NCBI GenBank assembly: GCA_022376925.1
Contig: JAIOJX010000032.1
Span: 101,734,794 to 101,798,793 of the forward strand
Length of the DNA stretch: 64,000 nt
Reading direction: 5' to 3'
Source of the DNA: Tragulus kanchil
Lineage: Eukaryota; Chordata; Mammalia; Artiodactyla; Tragulidae
Below, piece after piece: positions 35,495 to 47,381 of the stretch. The stretch's first letter is position 1. Every line of letters starts with the position of its first letter. Below the pieces are notes generated by a model. The model had not been told where the DNA came from. It worked only from the letters and a program-made list of their open reading frames with translations, and did not search any database. A program made the position numbers and the translations under genes.

Positions 35495-35870
35495 ATCATG
35501 AATTGATGCTTTTTGAAGTGTGGTGCTTAAGGGACTCTTGAGAGTCCCTCAGACAGCATGGAGATCAAACCAGACAATCCTAGAGGAAATCAACTCTGAA
35601 TATTCATTGGAAGGAATGATGCTGAAGCTGAAACTCCAGTACTTTGACTACCTGATGTGAAGAGCCAGCTCACTAGAAAAGACCCTGATGTAGGGCAAGA
35701 TCGAGGGCAGGAGGAGAAGGGGAGCGACAGAGGATGAGATGGTTGGATACCATCAACAACTCAGTGGACATGAGTTTGAGCAAATTCAGGGAGCTGATGA
35801 AGCACAGGGAAGCCTGGAATGCTGCAGTCAACAGAGTCAGAAAGTATTACACATGACTTAACAACAAGAA
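35495..35870 (+). mobile_element. BovB 3' end fragment
   Basis: Sense BovB tail: gggactcttgagagtccctc, ggaatgatgctgaagctgaa, gaggagaaggggagcgacag and aggatgagatggttgg in family order. Severely 5'-truncated. Confidence 0.88.
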
Positions 35871-36199
35871 GTGTGTTTGTTAAATTTCTATTAGTACAAT
35901 AATTATTTGATCCCTTTGGAGACTCCAGTGATTGATTTCTCACTACTTCTAACCCATCATCCCTCTATATTTTTTCTTTTTAACTTCTCTCATTGTCAAG
36001 TTTAGACTGAGTGGTGCATCATCTCCATAACTCTCTAAGCACCTTCTTCCTTTGTCATGTGTCACAGCCATTTGGCCAAATTCTAATCCTGGATCTAAGC
36101 CCCTACTTCCATCTCCTATCTCTTTATCTGCCTCAGGGTATCTGAGGCTGCTGTAGTTAAGTCAATTGTTAGGGAAAAACCATATCTCCATCAGGCCTT
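35871..36199. other. No gene seen
   Basis: Pyrimidine-rich DNA, unrecognised. Confidence 0.55.
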
Positions 36200-36485
36200 C
36201 CTTGGTAAGGTGCTGTGGATTAGATGTTTGTGTTCCCCAAAATTTATATGTTGAACCTTGATCCTCAATGTGATAGTTTTGGGGGATGAGGCCTTTGGAA
36301 AATAATTAGGTTGTGTGCATGGAGCCCTTATGGTGGGATTAAAATCTTTATATGAAAAAACATACGAGACATGAGACTCCCCCGACTCTCGTGTGATGGC
36401 CATCCACCTAGTCATCAGAAGGAGGGCTCTCAAGAACTGAATTGGCCAGTACCTTCCTCTTGAACTTGCCAGCATCCAGAATCAC
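36200..36485 (+). mobile_element. LTR/MaLR-like fragment (tentative)
   Basis: tgttccccaaaatttatatg, gggatgaggcctttggaaaa and ggagcccttatggtgggatt match a common mammalian repeat whose family name I cannot fix. The 3' part (cttgccagcatccagaatca) also fits. Confidence 0.5.
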
Positions 36486-36545
36486 AAGAGTTAGTCTAGA
36501 ATAGTATTAGAATGAAAAATGTAGATATTTAGAAATCTACATATT

Positions 36546-36880
36546 GGGCTTCCCCTGGTGGTCCAGTGGGAAAGGACACCGCCTTGCAGTGCAAGGGGCG
36601 CCGGTTCGATCCCTGGCCTGGGAAGATCCCATGTGCCGCGGAGCAGCTGGACCAATGTGTCCAATTACCGAGCCGGAGCTCTGGAGCACATGCGCCCAGA
36701 GCCGGCGCTCTGCAACAACAGATGCCACCGCGATGAGAGGCCCACAGGAGCCAAAGAACAAAGACGGATGAAAATAGAGAAATGAAAGACCAATAGAAGT
36801 GGCCCGCCTGCCCCCCTCCCTCCCCAACCCGACCCCCGCCCAAAATAAATAAAATAAATCTTCAAAAAAATAAAAAAAAA
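36546..36880 (+). mobile_element. CHR-2-type SINE with perfect 15-base TSD
   Basis: Sense CHR-2 starting gggcttcccctggtggtcc, with ggttcgatccctggcctggg (intact B-box-like sequence) and a long A-rich tail. The target-site duplication agaaatctacatatt is identical at 36531-36545 and 36881-36895. CpG content is better kept than in the other CHR-2 copies here, which suggests a younger insertion. Confidence 0.93.
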
Positions 36881-39070
36881 AGAAATCTACATATTATTTC
36901 TATGTGTAATATCTTACCACAATTATTTAAACCAGAAGGAGACTGGAAGAAAATACAATGAACTCTTAAGAGAGGTTATCCTTGCATATTGAGACTGCAT
37001 GACATTTTCTCTATTTTTCTGAGTCTAATCACCTTCATAATGGAAATGATCTTTACTTTAAAGGGGAATCAACATATAGGATCATTCATATACCTTCAGG
37101 ATCTTGCAAAGATTCATAGCACAAAGTTGACTGAAAATAGATTGTGGTCTTGTAGAAGTACAGTCTGGGAAAACATTTCACTGAAAGTTGAAATACTTTG
37201 GGAAAATAAAGTTTCCTCTTTAAAATATTATAGCAAGATAAATTGTCATTTGTCTTGCAAAGATAATTTTAGAGTGGAGAGTGATTCTGAGTCCAGGAAC
37301 TTGGGCACTGCATTATATCAACTGTCTAATTTCTTCTCCACCCTTCAAAGTCTACTTTATAAATACCGATCTTGGGAATTGAATGGTGGAAAAAAGCTTG
37401 CTATTATGAAAGAATTACCATTATGCTTTAAAATATAGAAATATCAATTATGCATTTTTGATAATTTTCACATAGTAGGTCCTTAATACAGCTTAACATT
37501 TACAAATTATTTCCTGGAATTTTTATACTGAGAAGGATACAAATGTGACATCTGATAGGTAAGGATAAAGTTCTTGATGGTTCTGTAATGTACTGTATAA
37601 ATATCTTTTCCTTCTCTCTGGCCATTTGAACCCTCTCCCAACATCAATGCTCATTCATATCTTGCATCTATAACTACTCTAACCTACTACTTTCCTTTTC
37701 CCTCCCTCTTTGACATTCTTTAGCACTTCTTTTCTCAACACTCATTTGAAAATGCCTTTATTAAGCTATACATTTTCTTAAGTCATTCTTTAAAATAGTT
37801 AAACTCATTGCTGTACAAGATTCTAGTCCCCTTGTAAAATGACCTTAGTTTTGAATTGCTTTCCCTCTCACTTTCATCCTTCCTAAGTCCATCTTATTCC
37901 TGACTGCCCCAAGTATTTCATATTGCATCTGAATTTCCCTCTTTATTTGCCCCTCTTTTAAAATAAATCTTCAAAAAAATAAAAAAAAAAGAAATCTACA
38001 TATTATTTCTATGTGTAATATCTTACCACAATTATTTAAACCAGAAGGAGACTGGAAGAAAATACAATGAACTCTTAAGAGAGGTTATCCTTGCATATTG
38101 AGACTGCATGACATTTTCTCTATTTTTCTGAGTCTAATCACCTTCATAATGGAAATGATCTTTACTTTAAAGGGGAATCAACATATAGGATCATTCATAT
38201 ACCTTCAGGATCTTGCAAAGATTCATAGCACAAAGTTGACTGAAAATAGATTGTGGTCTTGTAGAAGTACAGTCTGGGAAAACATTTCACTGAAAGTTGA
38301 AATACTTTGGGAAAATAAAGTTTCCTCTTTAAAATATTATAGCAAGATAAATTGTCATTTGTCTTGCAAAGATAATTTTAGAGTGGAGAGTGATTCTGAG
38401 TCCAGGAACTTGGGCACTGCATTATATCAACTGTCTAATTTCTTCTCCACCCTTCAAAGTCTACTTTATAAATACCGATCTTGGGAATTGAATGGTGGAA
38501 AAAAGCTTGCTATTATGAAAGAATTACCATTATGCTTTAAAATATAGAAATATCAATTATGCATTTTTGATAATTTTCACATAGTAGGTCCTTAATACAG
38601 CTTAACATTTACAAATTATTTCCTGGAATTTTTATACTGAGAAGGATACAAATGTGACATCTGATAGGTAAGGATAAAGTTCTTGATGGTTCTGTAATGT
38701 ACTGTATAAATATCTTTTCCTTCTCTCTGGCCATTTGAACCCTCTCCCAACATCAATGCTCATTCATATCTTGCATCTATAACTACTCTAACCTACTACT
38801 TTCCTTTTCCCTCCCTCTTTGACATTCTTTAGCACTTCTTTTCTCAACACTCATTTGAAAATGCCTTTATTAAGCTATACATTTTCTTAAGTCATTCTTT
38901 AAAATAGTTAAACTCATTGCTGTACAAGATTCTAGTCCCCCTTTTAAAATGACCTTAGTTTTGAATTGCTTTCCCTCTCACTTTCATCCTTCCTAAGTCC
39001 ATCTTATTCCTGACTGCCCCAAGTATTTCATATTGCATCTGAATTTCCCTCTTTATTTGCCCCTCTTTTA
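36850..39070. repeat. Duplication O, period 1109-1110, near blunt
   Basis: Bases 36850-37960 recur at about 37959-39070. The junction lies in taaaa shared by the SINE tail and the end of the unit. One difference: ccccttgtaaaat (37830) against cccccttttaaaat (38938). The third copy, at 40032, agrees with the first. Confidence 0.97.
36896..37958. other. No gene seen; one 149-codon frame
   Basis: A frame from 36989 to 37438 is open for 149 codons, starting at TTG in AT-rich DNA. It has no domain that I recognise. The rest is C/T-rich and unrecognised. Duplicated at 38005-39070. Confidence 0.5.
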
Positions 39071-39440
39071 TTTCTGTTGCTTAGCACAATTTTCCTGGTC
39101 ACCACCTTGGTTGTTTTCCATATCAATACTGGTTGACTGCCTTGGCTACTAGTCTGAGAATTCTTGGACTCCTGACCACTGCTTAGCTCCATTCCATCTG
39201 TGTTCACTTTGACACTTGGGTGGGACTGAAGCTGTAAAACTTAGCAAAGCAAGGATACTGCAAACCCCATGGGATATAAGTCTGATTTAAAGTTTAAAAA
39301 CTACACAGAATTTTGAAAAGATATCTACACTCCCATGGTTATTAAAACATTAGTTACAATAGCCAACACATGAAAACAACCTTAGTGTCCATCAATGGAC
39401 AGTGGATAAAGATGTTATGGCGAATATACATATATATATG

Positions 39441-39534
<94 letters not shown>

Positions 39535-40586
39535 CATACAATGGATTTTTACTCAACCATATGAAAGGAAATCCTTCAATTTGTAATGGCATGGTTGGAT
39601 CTTGAGGGCATTAAACTAAGTGGAAAAAAGTCAAAGAAATTCTGTGTGACCTCACTAATGATATGTCTAGAATCTAAAACACTGAGCTCATAGAAACTGA
39701 GAACGGATTGGTGGTTGCCAGAGGCAGAGGATTGAGGAAATGGGCAAAGGTGTTCAATAGGTGCAAACTTCCAAGCATAAAATCAGCAAGTCTTAGGGAG
39801 GTAACAATGTGCAGTATGATGACTGTAGTCAACAACCTCTCCCAACATCAATGCTCATTCATATCTTGCATCTATAACTACTCTAACCTACTACTTTCCT
39901 TTTCCCTCCCTCTTTGACATTCTTTAGCACTTCTTTTCTCAACACTCATTTGAAAATGCCTTTATTAAGCTATACATTTTCTTAAGTCATTCTTTAAAAT
40001 AGTTAAACTCATTGCTGTACAAGATTCTAGTCCCCTTGTAAAATGACCTTAGTTTTGAATTGCTTTCCCTCTCACTTTCATCCTTCCTAAGTCCATCTTA
40101 TTCCTGACTGCCCCAAGTATTTCATATTGCATCTGAATTTCCCTCTTTATTTGCCCCTCTTTTATTTCTGTTGCTTAGCACAATTTTCCTGGTCACCACC
40201 TTGGTTGTTTTCCATATCAATACTGGTTGACTGCCTTGGCTACTAGTCTGAGAATTCTTGGACTCCTGACCACTGCTTAGCTCCATTCCATCTGTGTTCA
40301 CTTTGACACTTGGGTGGGACTGAAGCTGTAAAACTTAGCAAAGCAAGGATACTGCAAACCCCATGGGATATAAGTCTGATTTAAAGTTTAAAAACTACAC
40401 AGAATTTTGAAAAGATATCTACACTCCCATGGTTATTAAAACATTAGTTACAATAGCCAACACATGAAAACAACCTTAGTGTCCATCAATGGACAGTGGA
40501 TAAAGATGTTATGGCGAATATACATATATATATGTATATATATACATATATATGTATATATATACATATATACATATATGTATATG

Positions 40587-40630
<44 letters not shown>

Positions 40631-40931
40631 CATACAATGGATTTTTACTCAACCATATGAAAGGAAATCCTTCAATTTGTAATGGCATGGTTGGATCTTG
40701 AGGGCATTAAACTAAGTGGAAAAAAGTCAAAGAAATTCTGTGTGACCTCACTAATGATATGTCTAGAATCTAAAACACTGAGCTCATAGAAACTGAGAAC
40801 GGATTGGTGGTTGCCAGAGGCAGAGGATTGAGGAAATGGGCAAAGGTGTTCAATAGGTGCAAACTTCCAAGCATAAAATCAGCAAGTCTTAGGGAGGTAA
40901 CAATGTGCAGTATGATGACTGTAGTCAACAA
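38741..40931. repeat. Duplication P, period 1094-1096, blunt
   Basis: Bases 38741-39835 recur at 39836-40931 with no spacer. The two TA microsatellites inside differ in length and interruption pattern. The first 330 bases overlap the end of O. Confidence 0.97.
39425..39532 (+). repeat. (TA)n microsatellite with CA/GT interruptions
   Basis: About 108 bases of alternating TA with regular TACATA/TATGTA interruptions, which make it partly self-complementary. The second copy, at 40519-40628, has more interruptions. Open frames of repeating YIYI on both strands come from this repeat. Confidence 0.97.
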
Positions 40932-41241
40932 TGCTGGATTGTATATTTTTAAGTTGCTCAAAAAGTCAATCTTAAAAGGTTCTTGTCAAAGGAAAAAAAG
41001 TTGTCACTATGTGAGGTGATGGATGTTAACTAAACTGATTGTGGTAATCATTTCACAATATATGCATTGCTAAATTGCTTTGGTCATGTCAGACTCTGCA
41101 ACCCATGGACTGCAGCTCGCCAGGTTGCTCTATCCATGGGATTCTCCAGGCAATAATACTGGAGTAGGTAGCCATTTCCTTCACCAGGCAAACTAATACA
41201 ATGTTGTGTATTGATTACATCTCAATAAAACTGGGAAAAAC
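40410..41241 (+). mobile_element. L1MA-like 3' end, sense
   Basis: acaatagccaacacatgaaa, gtccatcaatggacagtgg, ttggatcttgagggcattaa, ttggtggttgccagaggcag, gtgaggtgatggatgttaac and a final ctcaataaaactgggaaaaa follow an L1MA-type ORF2 end and 3'UTR. The first 500 bases also stand at 39315-39835. A TA microsatellite replaces part of the element, and an antisense Bov-tA piece splits it near its end. Confidence 0.8.
41067..41186 (-). mobile_element. Bov-tA fragment, antisense, in the L1 tail
   Basis: ggtcatgtcagactctgcaa, atgggattctccaggcaata and agccatttccttcacca are antisense Bov-tA body. The tRNA-derived head is absent. L1 sequence resumes directly after it. Confidence 0.8.
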
Positions 41242-41362
41242 CCCAAACAAAGTCCTTATAGTGCATCAGTTTTTTCCAAGTTTATGAAAATAAAATCCTA
41301 CATATTTAGGTGCCATAAAAATTAAATTATGTGCATCCAGTACAGTGATACTACATAGTAGA

Positions 41363-41797
41363 GACTTCCCTGGTATCTCAACTGGTAAAGAACCCACCTG
41401 TAATGCAGCAGACACTGGTTTGCTATTCCTGGGTCAGGGAGATTTCCTAGAGAAGGGATAAGTAAACTCAGCTTCAAGGTTTTAGATGATCCTTGAACTA
41501 CATATGTGTGGGGCAATAGAAAGCATCTTCCAACAAATGCTTAAATACCTGAACTATGACCCTCTGATCATCATAGGTGTGACAGTGTCTAACTTTCCCA
41601 CTCTGGTATTCTTGGGCTTCCCTAGTGGCTCTGGTGGTAAAGAATTTGCCTGCATGCAAGAGATCTGAGTTTGATCCCTGGGTTGGGAATATCCCTGGAG
41701 AAGGGAACAGCTACACACACTAGTATTCTTGCCTGGAGAATTCCGTGATTTGTCCTTGAGGTCGCAAAGAAACAGACAGGTCTGAGCAACTCTCACT
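41363..41797 (+). mobile_element. Dimeric Bov-tA SINE with 134-base insertion
   Basis: First unit 41363-41462 (acttccctggtatctcaact to ctagagaagggata). Second unit from 41597 (cccactctggtattcttggg, then a full head cttccctagtggctctggtg) to 41797. Where dimers normally run straight from one to the next, 134 bases (41463-41596) identical to 42783-42916 are present. Confidence 0.85.
41463..41596 (+). repeat. 134-base dispersed copy of 42783-42916
   Basis: Exact match, offset 1320, starting taaactcagcttcaaggttt and ending agtgtctaacttt. Flanks on both sides differ. A further copy at 43907-44040 is due to duplication Q. It lies within the SINE dimer at 41363-41797. Confidence 0.97.
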
Positions 41798-43033
41798 ATA
41801 TAGTAATTACCTGTAGAAGCTAGTTCCTTTTTCTTTTATTTGGAATTACATATAGTTATATTTTCTAAAATTTAGAATAGTGATTCTGAAGTTTGTTAGT
41901 GTTTATTATTAAAGTAAGAATTCTGTGGTAAACAGTTTTGGGAAACACTAGAATTAAGTTAAATTTGAATAATTTCTCCTCAGAATCATCAACATGTAAT
42001 GCTATTCTAATAAAATATACCATCTAAATTTCCTCAAATATATTTGACAACAGATGTCTGCTTTTCACAGAATGTTTAGAAAATCTTGGATTAGAGGATC
42101 ATGTTGTCAATCTAATTCTTCTTTATGCAGATCTCAAATAAAGCTTCTATTTTATTGATTGACATCCTTAGATAAATTGTTATTTAAAAAGACTCTATGT
42201 TTTGCAAATACATACCCGTATAAATCAGGATTTCTCAATACTGTGCAACCAAAACAAAACAGGAAATTAAATTGGATGCTGAAAATAAAGTAAGAGGGCA
42301 ACATGGAAATCATAAACTGTAATTTCAGACTGGGGTGTTTAGAATCCTTGTATTCTCAATTAATGACTATAAAGTTTTAAAATGAACAAAAAATATATGA
42401 AAAATTTTAAATTTAATAAAAAGAATTAAAGTTTCATCTCTAGTATGAAGGAGTAAACTGCTGCAAATACTAGAACTCTAAAATGGTGACTGAACACAAG
42501 CAGCAGAGTTTAGAGGGTAATTACTGTAAAAACTTGAAATGAGGAAACTAAATGGAATAAATGTTTTTTTTTTTTTTGGTTTATTTTTGGGGTTTTGCTT
42601 TGAAGGCACTCACAATTATGGTGGAGGTGACACCACATGACTATAATTCTGATAGAAATCCCTGCCATGGTTTTGCCCACAGAAACTGAGTGAAGACACC
42701 CTGGGGCAACCAGACTCACTCAAGAGTTAGGGCAAAATCTTGAGAAAGAGTCAAAGCATAATGAACCCCTAACCTTAGTGTTTAAACTCAGCTTCAAGGT
42801 TTTAGATGATCCTTGAACTACATATGTGTGGGGCAATAGAAAGCATCTTCCAACAAATGCTTAAATACCTGAACTATGACCCTCTGATCATCATAGGTGT
42901 GACAGTGTCTAACTTTAGGATAAATATGTTAGACACTTACTAAAACAAAATGAAGCCAAACAAAACATCCACTCTTTATAGAAATATGACAAAACTTAGA
43001 ATCTGTAAAACACAAAACTTTATACTGCCCAGG
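41798..43033. other. No gene seen; AT-rich
   Basis: Unrecognised AT-rich DNA with a T-run at about 42564. From 42278 it is duplicated by Q. Confidence 0.6.
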
Positions 43034-44514
43034 ATACAGTCCAGTTCAGTTCAGTTCCTCAATTGTGTCCAACTCTTTGTGATCCCCTTGAGAGTGCAAC
43101 GCACCAGTCTTCCTAGACCTTCACCATCTCCCATAGCCTGCTCAAACTCATGTCCATTGAGTCAGTGTTGCCATCCAACCATCTCATCCTGTATCAACCC
43201 CTACTCCTCCTGCCTTCATCTTTCTGAGCATCAGGGTATTTTCCACTGAGTCATCTTTTCACATCAAGTGTTCAAAGCATCGTAGTTTCAGCTTTAGCAT
43301 CAGTCCTTCCTATGATCATTTAGGATTGATTTCCTTTAGAATTGACTGGTTTGATCTCCTTGCTGTCCAAGGGACTCTCAAAAGTCTTCTAAACTGGATT
43401 TGGCTGAAAATAAAGTAAGAGGGCAACATGGAAATCATAAACTGTAATTTCAGACTGGGGTGTTTAGAATCCTTGTATTCTCAATTAATGACTATAAAGT
43501 TTTAAAATGAACAAAAAATATATGAAAAATTTTAAATTTAATAAAAAGAATTAAAGTTTCATCTCTAGTATGAAGGAGTAAACTGCTGCAAATACTAGAA
43601 CTCTAAAATGGTGACTGAACACAAGCAGCAGAGTTTAGAGGGTAATTACTGTAAAACTTGAAATGAGGAAACTAAATGGAATAAATGTTTTTTTTTTTTT
43701 TGGTTTATTTTTGGGGTTTTGCTTTGAAGGCACTCACAATTATGGTGGAGGTGACACCACATGACTATAATTCTGATAGAAATCCCTGCCATGGTTTTGC
43801 CCACAGAAACTGAGTGAAGACACCCTGGGGCAACCAGACTCACTCAAGAGTTAGGGCAAAATCTTGAGAAAGAGTCAAAGCATAATGAACCCCTAACCTT
43901 AGTGTTTAAACTCAGCTTCAAGGTTTTAGATGATCCTTGAACTACATATGTGTGGGGCAATAGAAAGCATCTTCCAACAAATGCTTAAATACCTGAACTA
44001 TGACCCTCTGATCATCATAGGTGTGACAGTGTCTAACTTTAGGATAAATATGTTAGACACTTACTAAAACAAAATGAAGCCAAACAAAACATCCACTCTT
44101 TATAGAAATATGACAAAACTTAGAATCTGTAAAACACAAAACTTTATACTGCCCAGGATACAGTCCAGTTCAGTTCAGTTCCTCAATTGTGTCCAACTCT
44201 TTGTGATCCCCTTGAGAGTGCAACGCACCAGTCTTCCTAGACCTTCACCATCTCCCATAGCCTGCTCAAACTCATGTCCATTGAGTCAGTGTTGCCATCC
44301 AACCATCTCATCCTGTATCAACCCCTACTCCTCCTGCCTTCATCTTTCTGAGCATCAGGGTATTTTCCACTGAGTCATCTTTTCACATCAAGTGTTCAAA
44401 GCATCGTAGTTTCAGCTTTAGCATCAGTCCTTCCTATGATCATTTAGGATTGATTTCCTTTAGAATTGACTGGTTTGATCTCCTTGCTGTCCAAGGGACT
44501 CTCAAAAGTCTTCT
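42278..44514. repeat. Duplication Q, period 1124-1125
   Basis: Bases 42278-43390 recur at 43403-44514. One A is missing in copy 2 (gtaaaaacttg against gtaaaacttg). The 12-base spacer and following bases (aaactggatttggctgaaaa) are an indel-bearing version of the sequence before copy 1 (aaattggatgctgaaaa). The unit ends in the antisense BovB, which carries on after copy 2. Confidence 0.97.
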
Positions 44515-45217
44515 CCAACATCACAGTTCAAAGGCATCAATTCTTTGGCACTCAGCCCTCTTTAAGGTACAACTCTCACATCCATACATGACTAATGGAA
44601 AAACCATAGCTTTGACTATACAAAACTTTGTAGGCAAAGTAATATTTCTATTTTTTAATATGCTGTCTAGGTTTGTCACAGCTTTTTATCCAAGGAGCAA
44701 GTATCTTTTAATTTCATGGCTGCAATCATCAGCCACAGTGATTTTGGAGAATAAGAACATAAAATCTGTCTCTGTTTCCACTGTTTCTCCATCTATTTAC
44801 CATGAAGTGATGAGACCAGATGCCATGACTTTTGTTTTTTAAATATTAAGTCTTAGGCTAGCCTTTTCACTCTCTTTTTTAATCTTCATCAAGAGGCTCT
44901 TTACTTCCTCTTCGCTTACTGCCATAATGGTGCTGTCATCTGCATACCTGAGCTTATTGATATTTCTCACAGCAATCTTGATTCCAGCTTGTGCTTCAGC
45001 CCAGCATTTTACATGATGTACTCTGCCTATAAGTTAAATAAGCAGGGTGATAATAAACAGCCTTGACGTACTCCTTTCCCAATTTGGAACCAGTCTGTTG
45101 TTTCATGTCTGGTTCTAATGGTTGTTTCTTCACCTACATACAGGTTTCTCAGGAGGCAGGTAAGATGGTCTGGCTTTAAAAATTTTTCACAGTTTGTTGT
45201 GATCTATACAGTCAAAG

Positions 45218-47381
45218 GCTTTAGCATAGTCAATTAAGCAGAAACAGATGAGTTTCTGGAATTCTCTTGCTTTTTCTATGATCTAATGGATGTTAGAAAT
45301 TTGATCTCTGGTTCCTCTGCCTTTGAGAGAAATTGTGCAGTAGTTTGAAGATTAGTATTGCCCTCCTTTGGGACTGGAATGAAAATTGTTCTTTTCCAAT
45401 CCTATAGCCACTGCTGAGTTGTCCATGTTTGCTGACACATTGAGTGTAGCACTTTAACAGCATCATCTTTTAGGATTTGAAATAGCTCAGCTGGCATTCC
45501 ATCATCTCCACTAGCTTTATTCATAGGGATACATCCTAAGGCCCACTTGACTTCATGTTCCAGGAAGTCTGGGACTAGGTGAGTGATCACACCCCTGTGG
45601 TTATCTGGATCCATAAGAGCTTTTGTGTAGTTCCTCCATGTATTCTTGCCACCTCTTCTTAATATCTTCTGCTTCTGTTAGGTCCATACTGTTTCTGTGC
45701 TTTATTGTGCCCATATTTACATGATGTTTTCCCTTGGTATCTCTAATTTTCTTGAAGAGATCTCTAGTCTTTCTTATTTCATTGTTTTCCTCTACTTCTT
45801 GAGTTGTTCAATTAGGAAGACTTATGTGTCTTTGCTATTCTCTGGAACTCTGCATTCAGATGCATATATCTTTCATTTTCTCCTTTGCCTTTTAGATTCT
45901 CATCTTTTCTCAACTATTTATAAGACATCCTCAGACAACTATTTTGCCTTTCTGCATTTCTTTTTTTTGTGGATCAAATGGTCTTTGATCATTGCCTCCC
46001 ATACAACATTATGAACCTTCAGGAACTCTATCAGGTTCAGTCCCTTAAATCTACTTGTCACTTCCACTGTATAATTATAACAGATTTGATTTAGGTCATA
46101 TCTGAATGGCCTAGTGGTTTTCCCTATGTTTTCAATTTAAGTCTGGGTTTTGCAATAAGAAGTTCATGATCTGAGCCATAGTCAGCTCCTGGTCTTGTTT
46201 TTGCTGACTGTATAGAGCTTCTCCAACTTTGGCTACAAAGCATATAATCAATCTGACTTTGGTATTGACCATTTGGTGGTGTCCATGTGTAAGATTGTCA
46301 TTTGCAAAGCTTTAGCATAGTCAATTAAGCAGAAACAGATGAGTTTCTGGAATTCTCTTCTTTTTCTATGATCTAATGGATGTTAGAAATTTGATCTCTG
46401 GTTCCTCTGCCTTTGAGAGAAATTGTGCAGTAGTTTGAAGATTAGTATTGCCCTCCTTTGGGACTGGAATGAAAATTGTTCTTTTCCAATCCTATAGCCA
46501 CTGCTGAGTTGTCCATGTTTGCTGACACATTGAGTGTAGCACTTTAACAGCATCATCTTTTAGGATTTGAAATAGCTCAGCTGGCATTCCATCATCTCCA
46601 CTAGCTTTATTCATAGGGATACATCCTAAGGCCCACTTGACTTCATGTTCCAGGAAGTCTGGGACTAGGTGAGTGATCACACCCCTGTGGTTATCTGGAT
46701 CCATAAGAGCTTTTGTGTAGTTCCTCCATGTATTCTTGCCACCTCTTCTTAATATCTTCTGCTTCTGTTAGGTCCATACTGTTTCTGTGCTTTATTGTGC
46801 CCATATTTACATGATGTTTTCCCTTGGTATCTCTAATTTTCTTGAAGAGATCTCTAGTCTTTCTTATTTCATTGTTTTCCTCTACTTCTTGAGTTGTTCA
46901 ATTAGGAAGACTTATGTGTCTTTGCTATTCTCTGGAACTCTGCATTCAGATGCATATATCTTTCATTTTCTCCTTTGCCTTTTAGATTCTCATCTTTTCT
47001 CAACTATTTATAAGACATCCTCAGACAACTATTTTGCCTTTCTGCATTTCTTTTTTTTGTGGATCAAATGGTCTTTGATCATTGCCTCCCATACAACATT
47101 ATGAACCTTCAGGAACTCTATCAGGTTCAGTCCCTTAAATCTACTTGTCACTTCCACTGTATAATTATAACAGATTTGATTTAGGTCATATCTGAATGGC
47201 CTAGTGGTTTTCCCTATGTTTTCAATTTAAGTCTGGGTTTTGCAATAAGAAGTTCATGATCTGAGCCATAGTCAGCTCCTGGTCTTGTTTTTGCTGACTG
47301 TATAGAGCTTCTCCAACTTTGGCTACAAAGCATATAATCAATCTGACTTTGGTATTGACCATTTGGTGGTGTCCATGTGTA
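45218..47381. repeat. Duplication R, period 1090-1091
   Basis: Bases 45218-46291 recur at 46309-47381. One base is lost in copy 2 (ctcttgcttttt against ctcttcttttt). The 17-base spacer (46292-46308) reads agattgtcatttgcaaa and is roughly alignable to both expected flanks. The unit lies wholly in BovB sequence. Confidence 0.97.
45402..45614 (-). pseudogene. BovB reverse transcriptase N-terminal fragment
   Basis: 70 codons with the BovB RT block DPDNHRGVITHL, then HEVKWALGCI, NKASGDDGMPAELFQ and LKDDAVKVLHSMCQQ. The frame is broken on both sides. Copy at 46492-46704 through duplication R. Confidence 0.88.

Noticed and set aside
36989..37438. 149-codon frame repeated at 38098
   Set aside because: Starts at TTG in AT-rich DNA, no domain, and repetition is explained by duplication O.
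39370..39605. Frames of alternating Tyr/Ile on both strands
   Set aside because: They are translations of the TA microsatellite.
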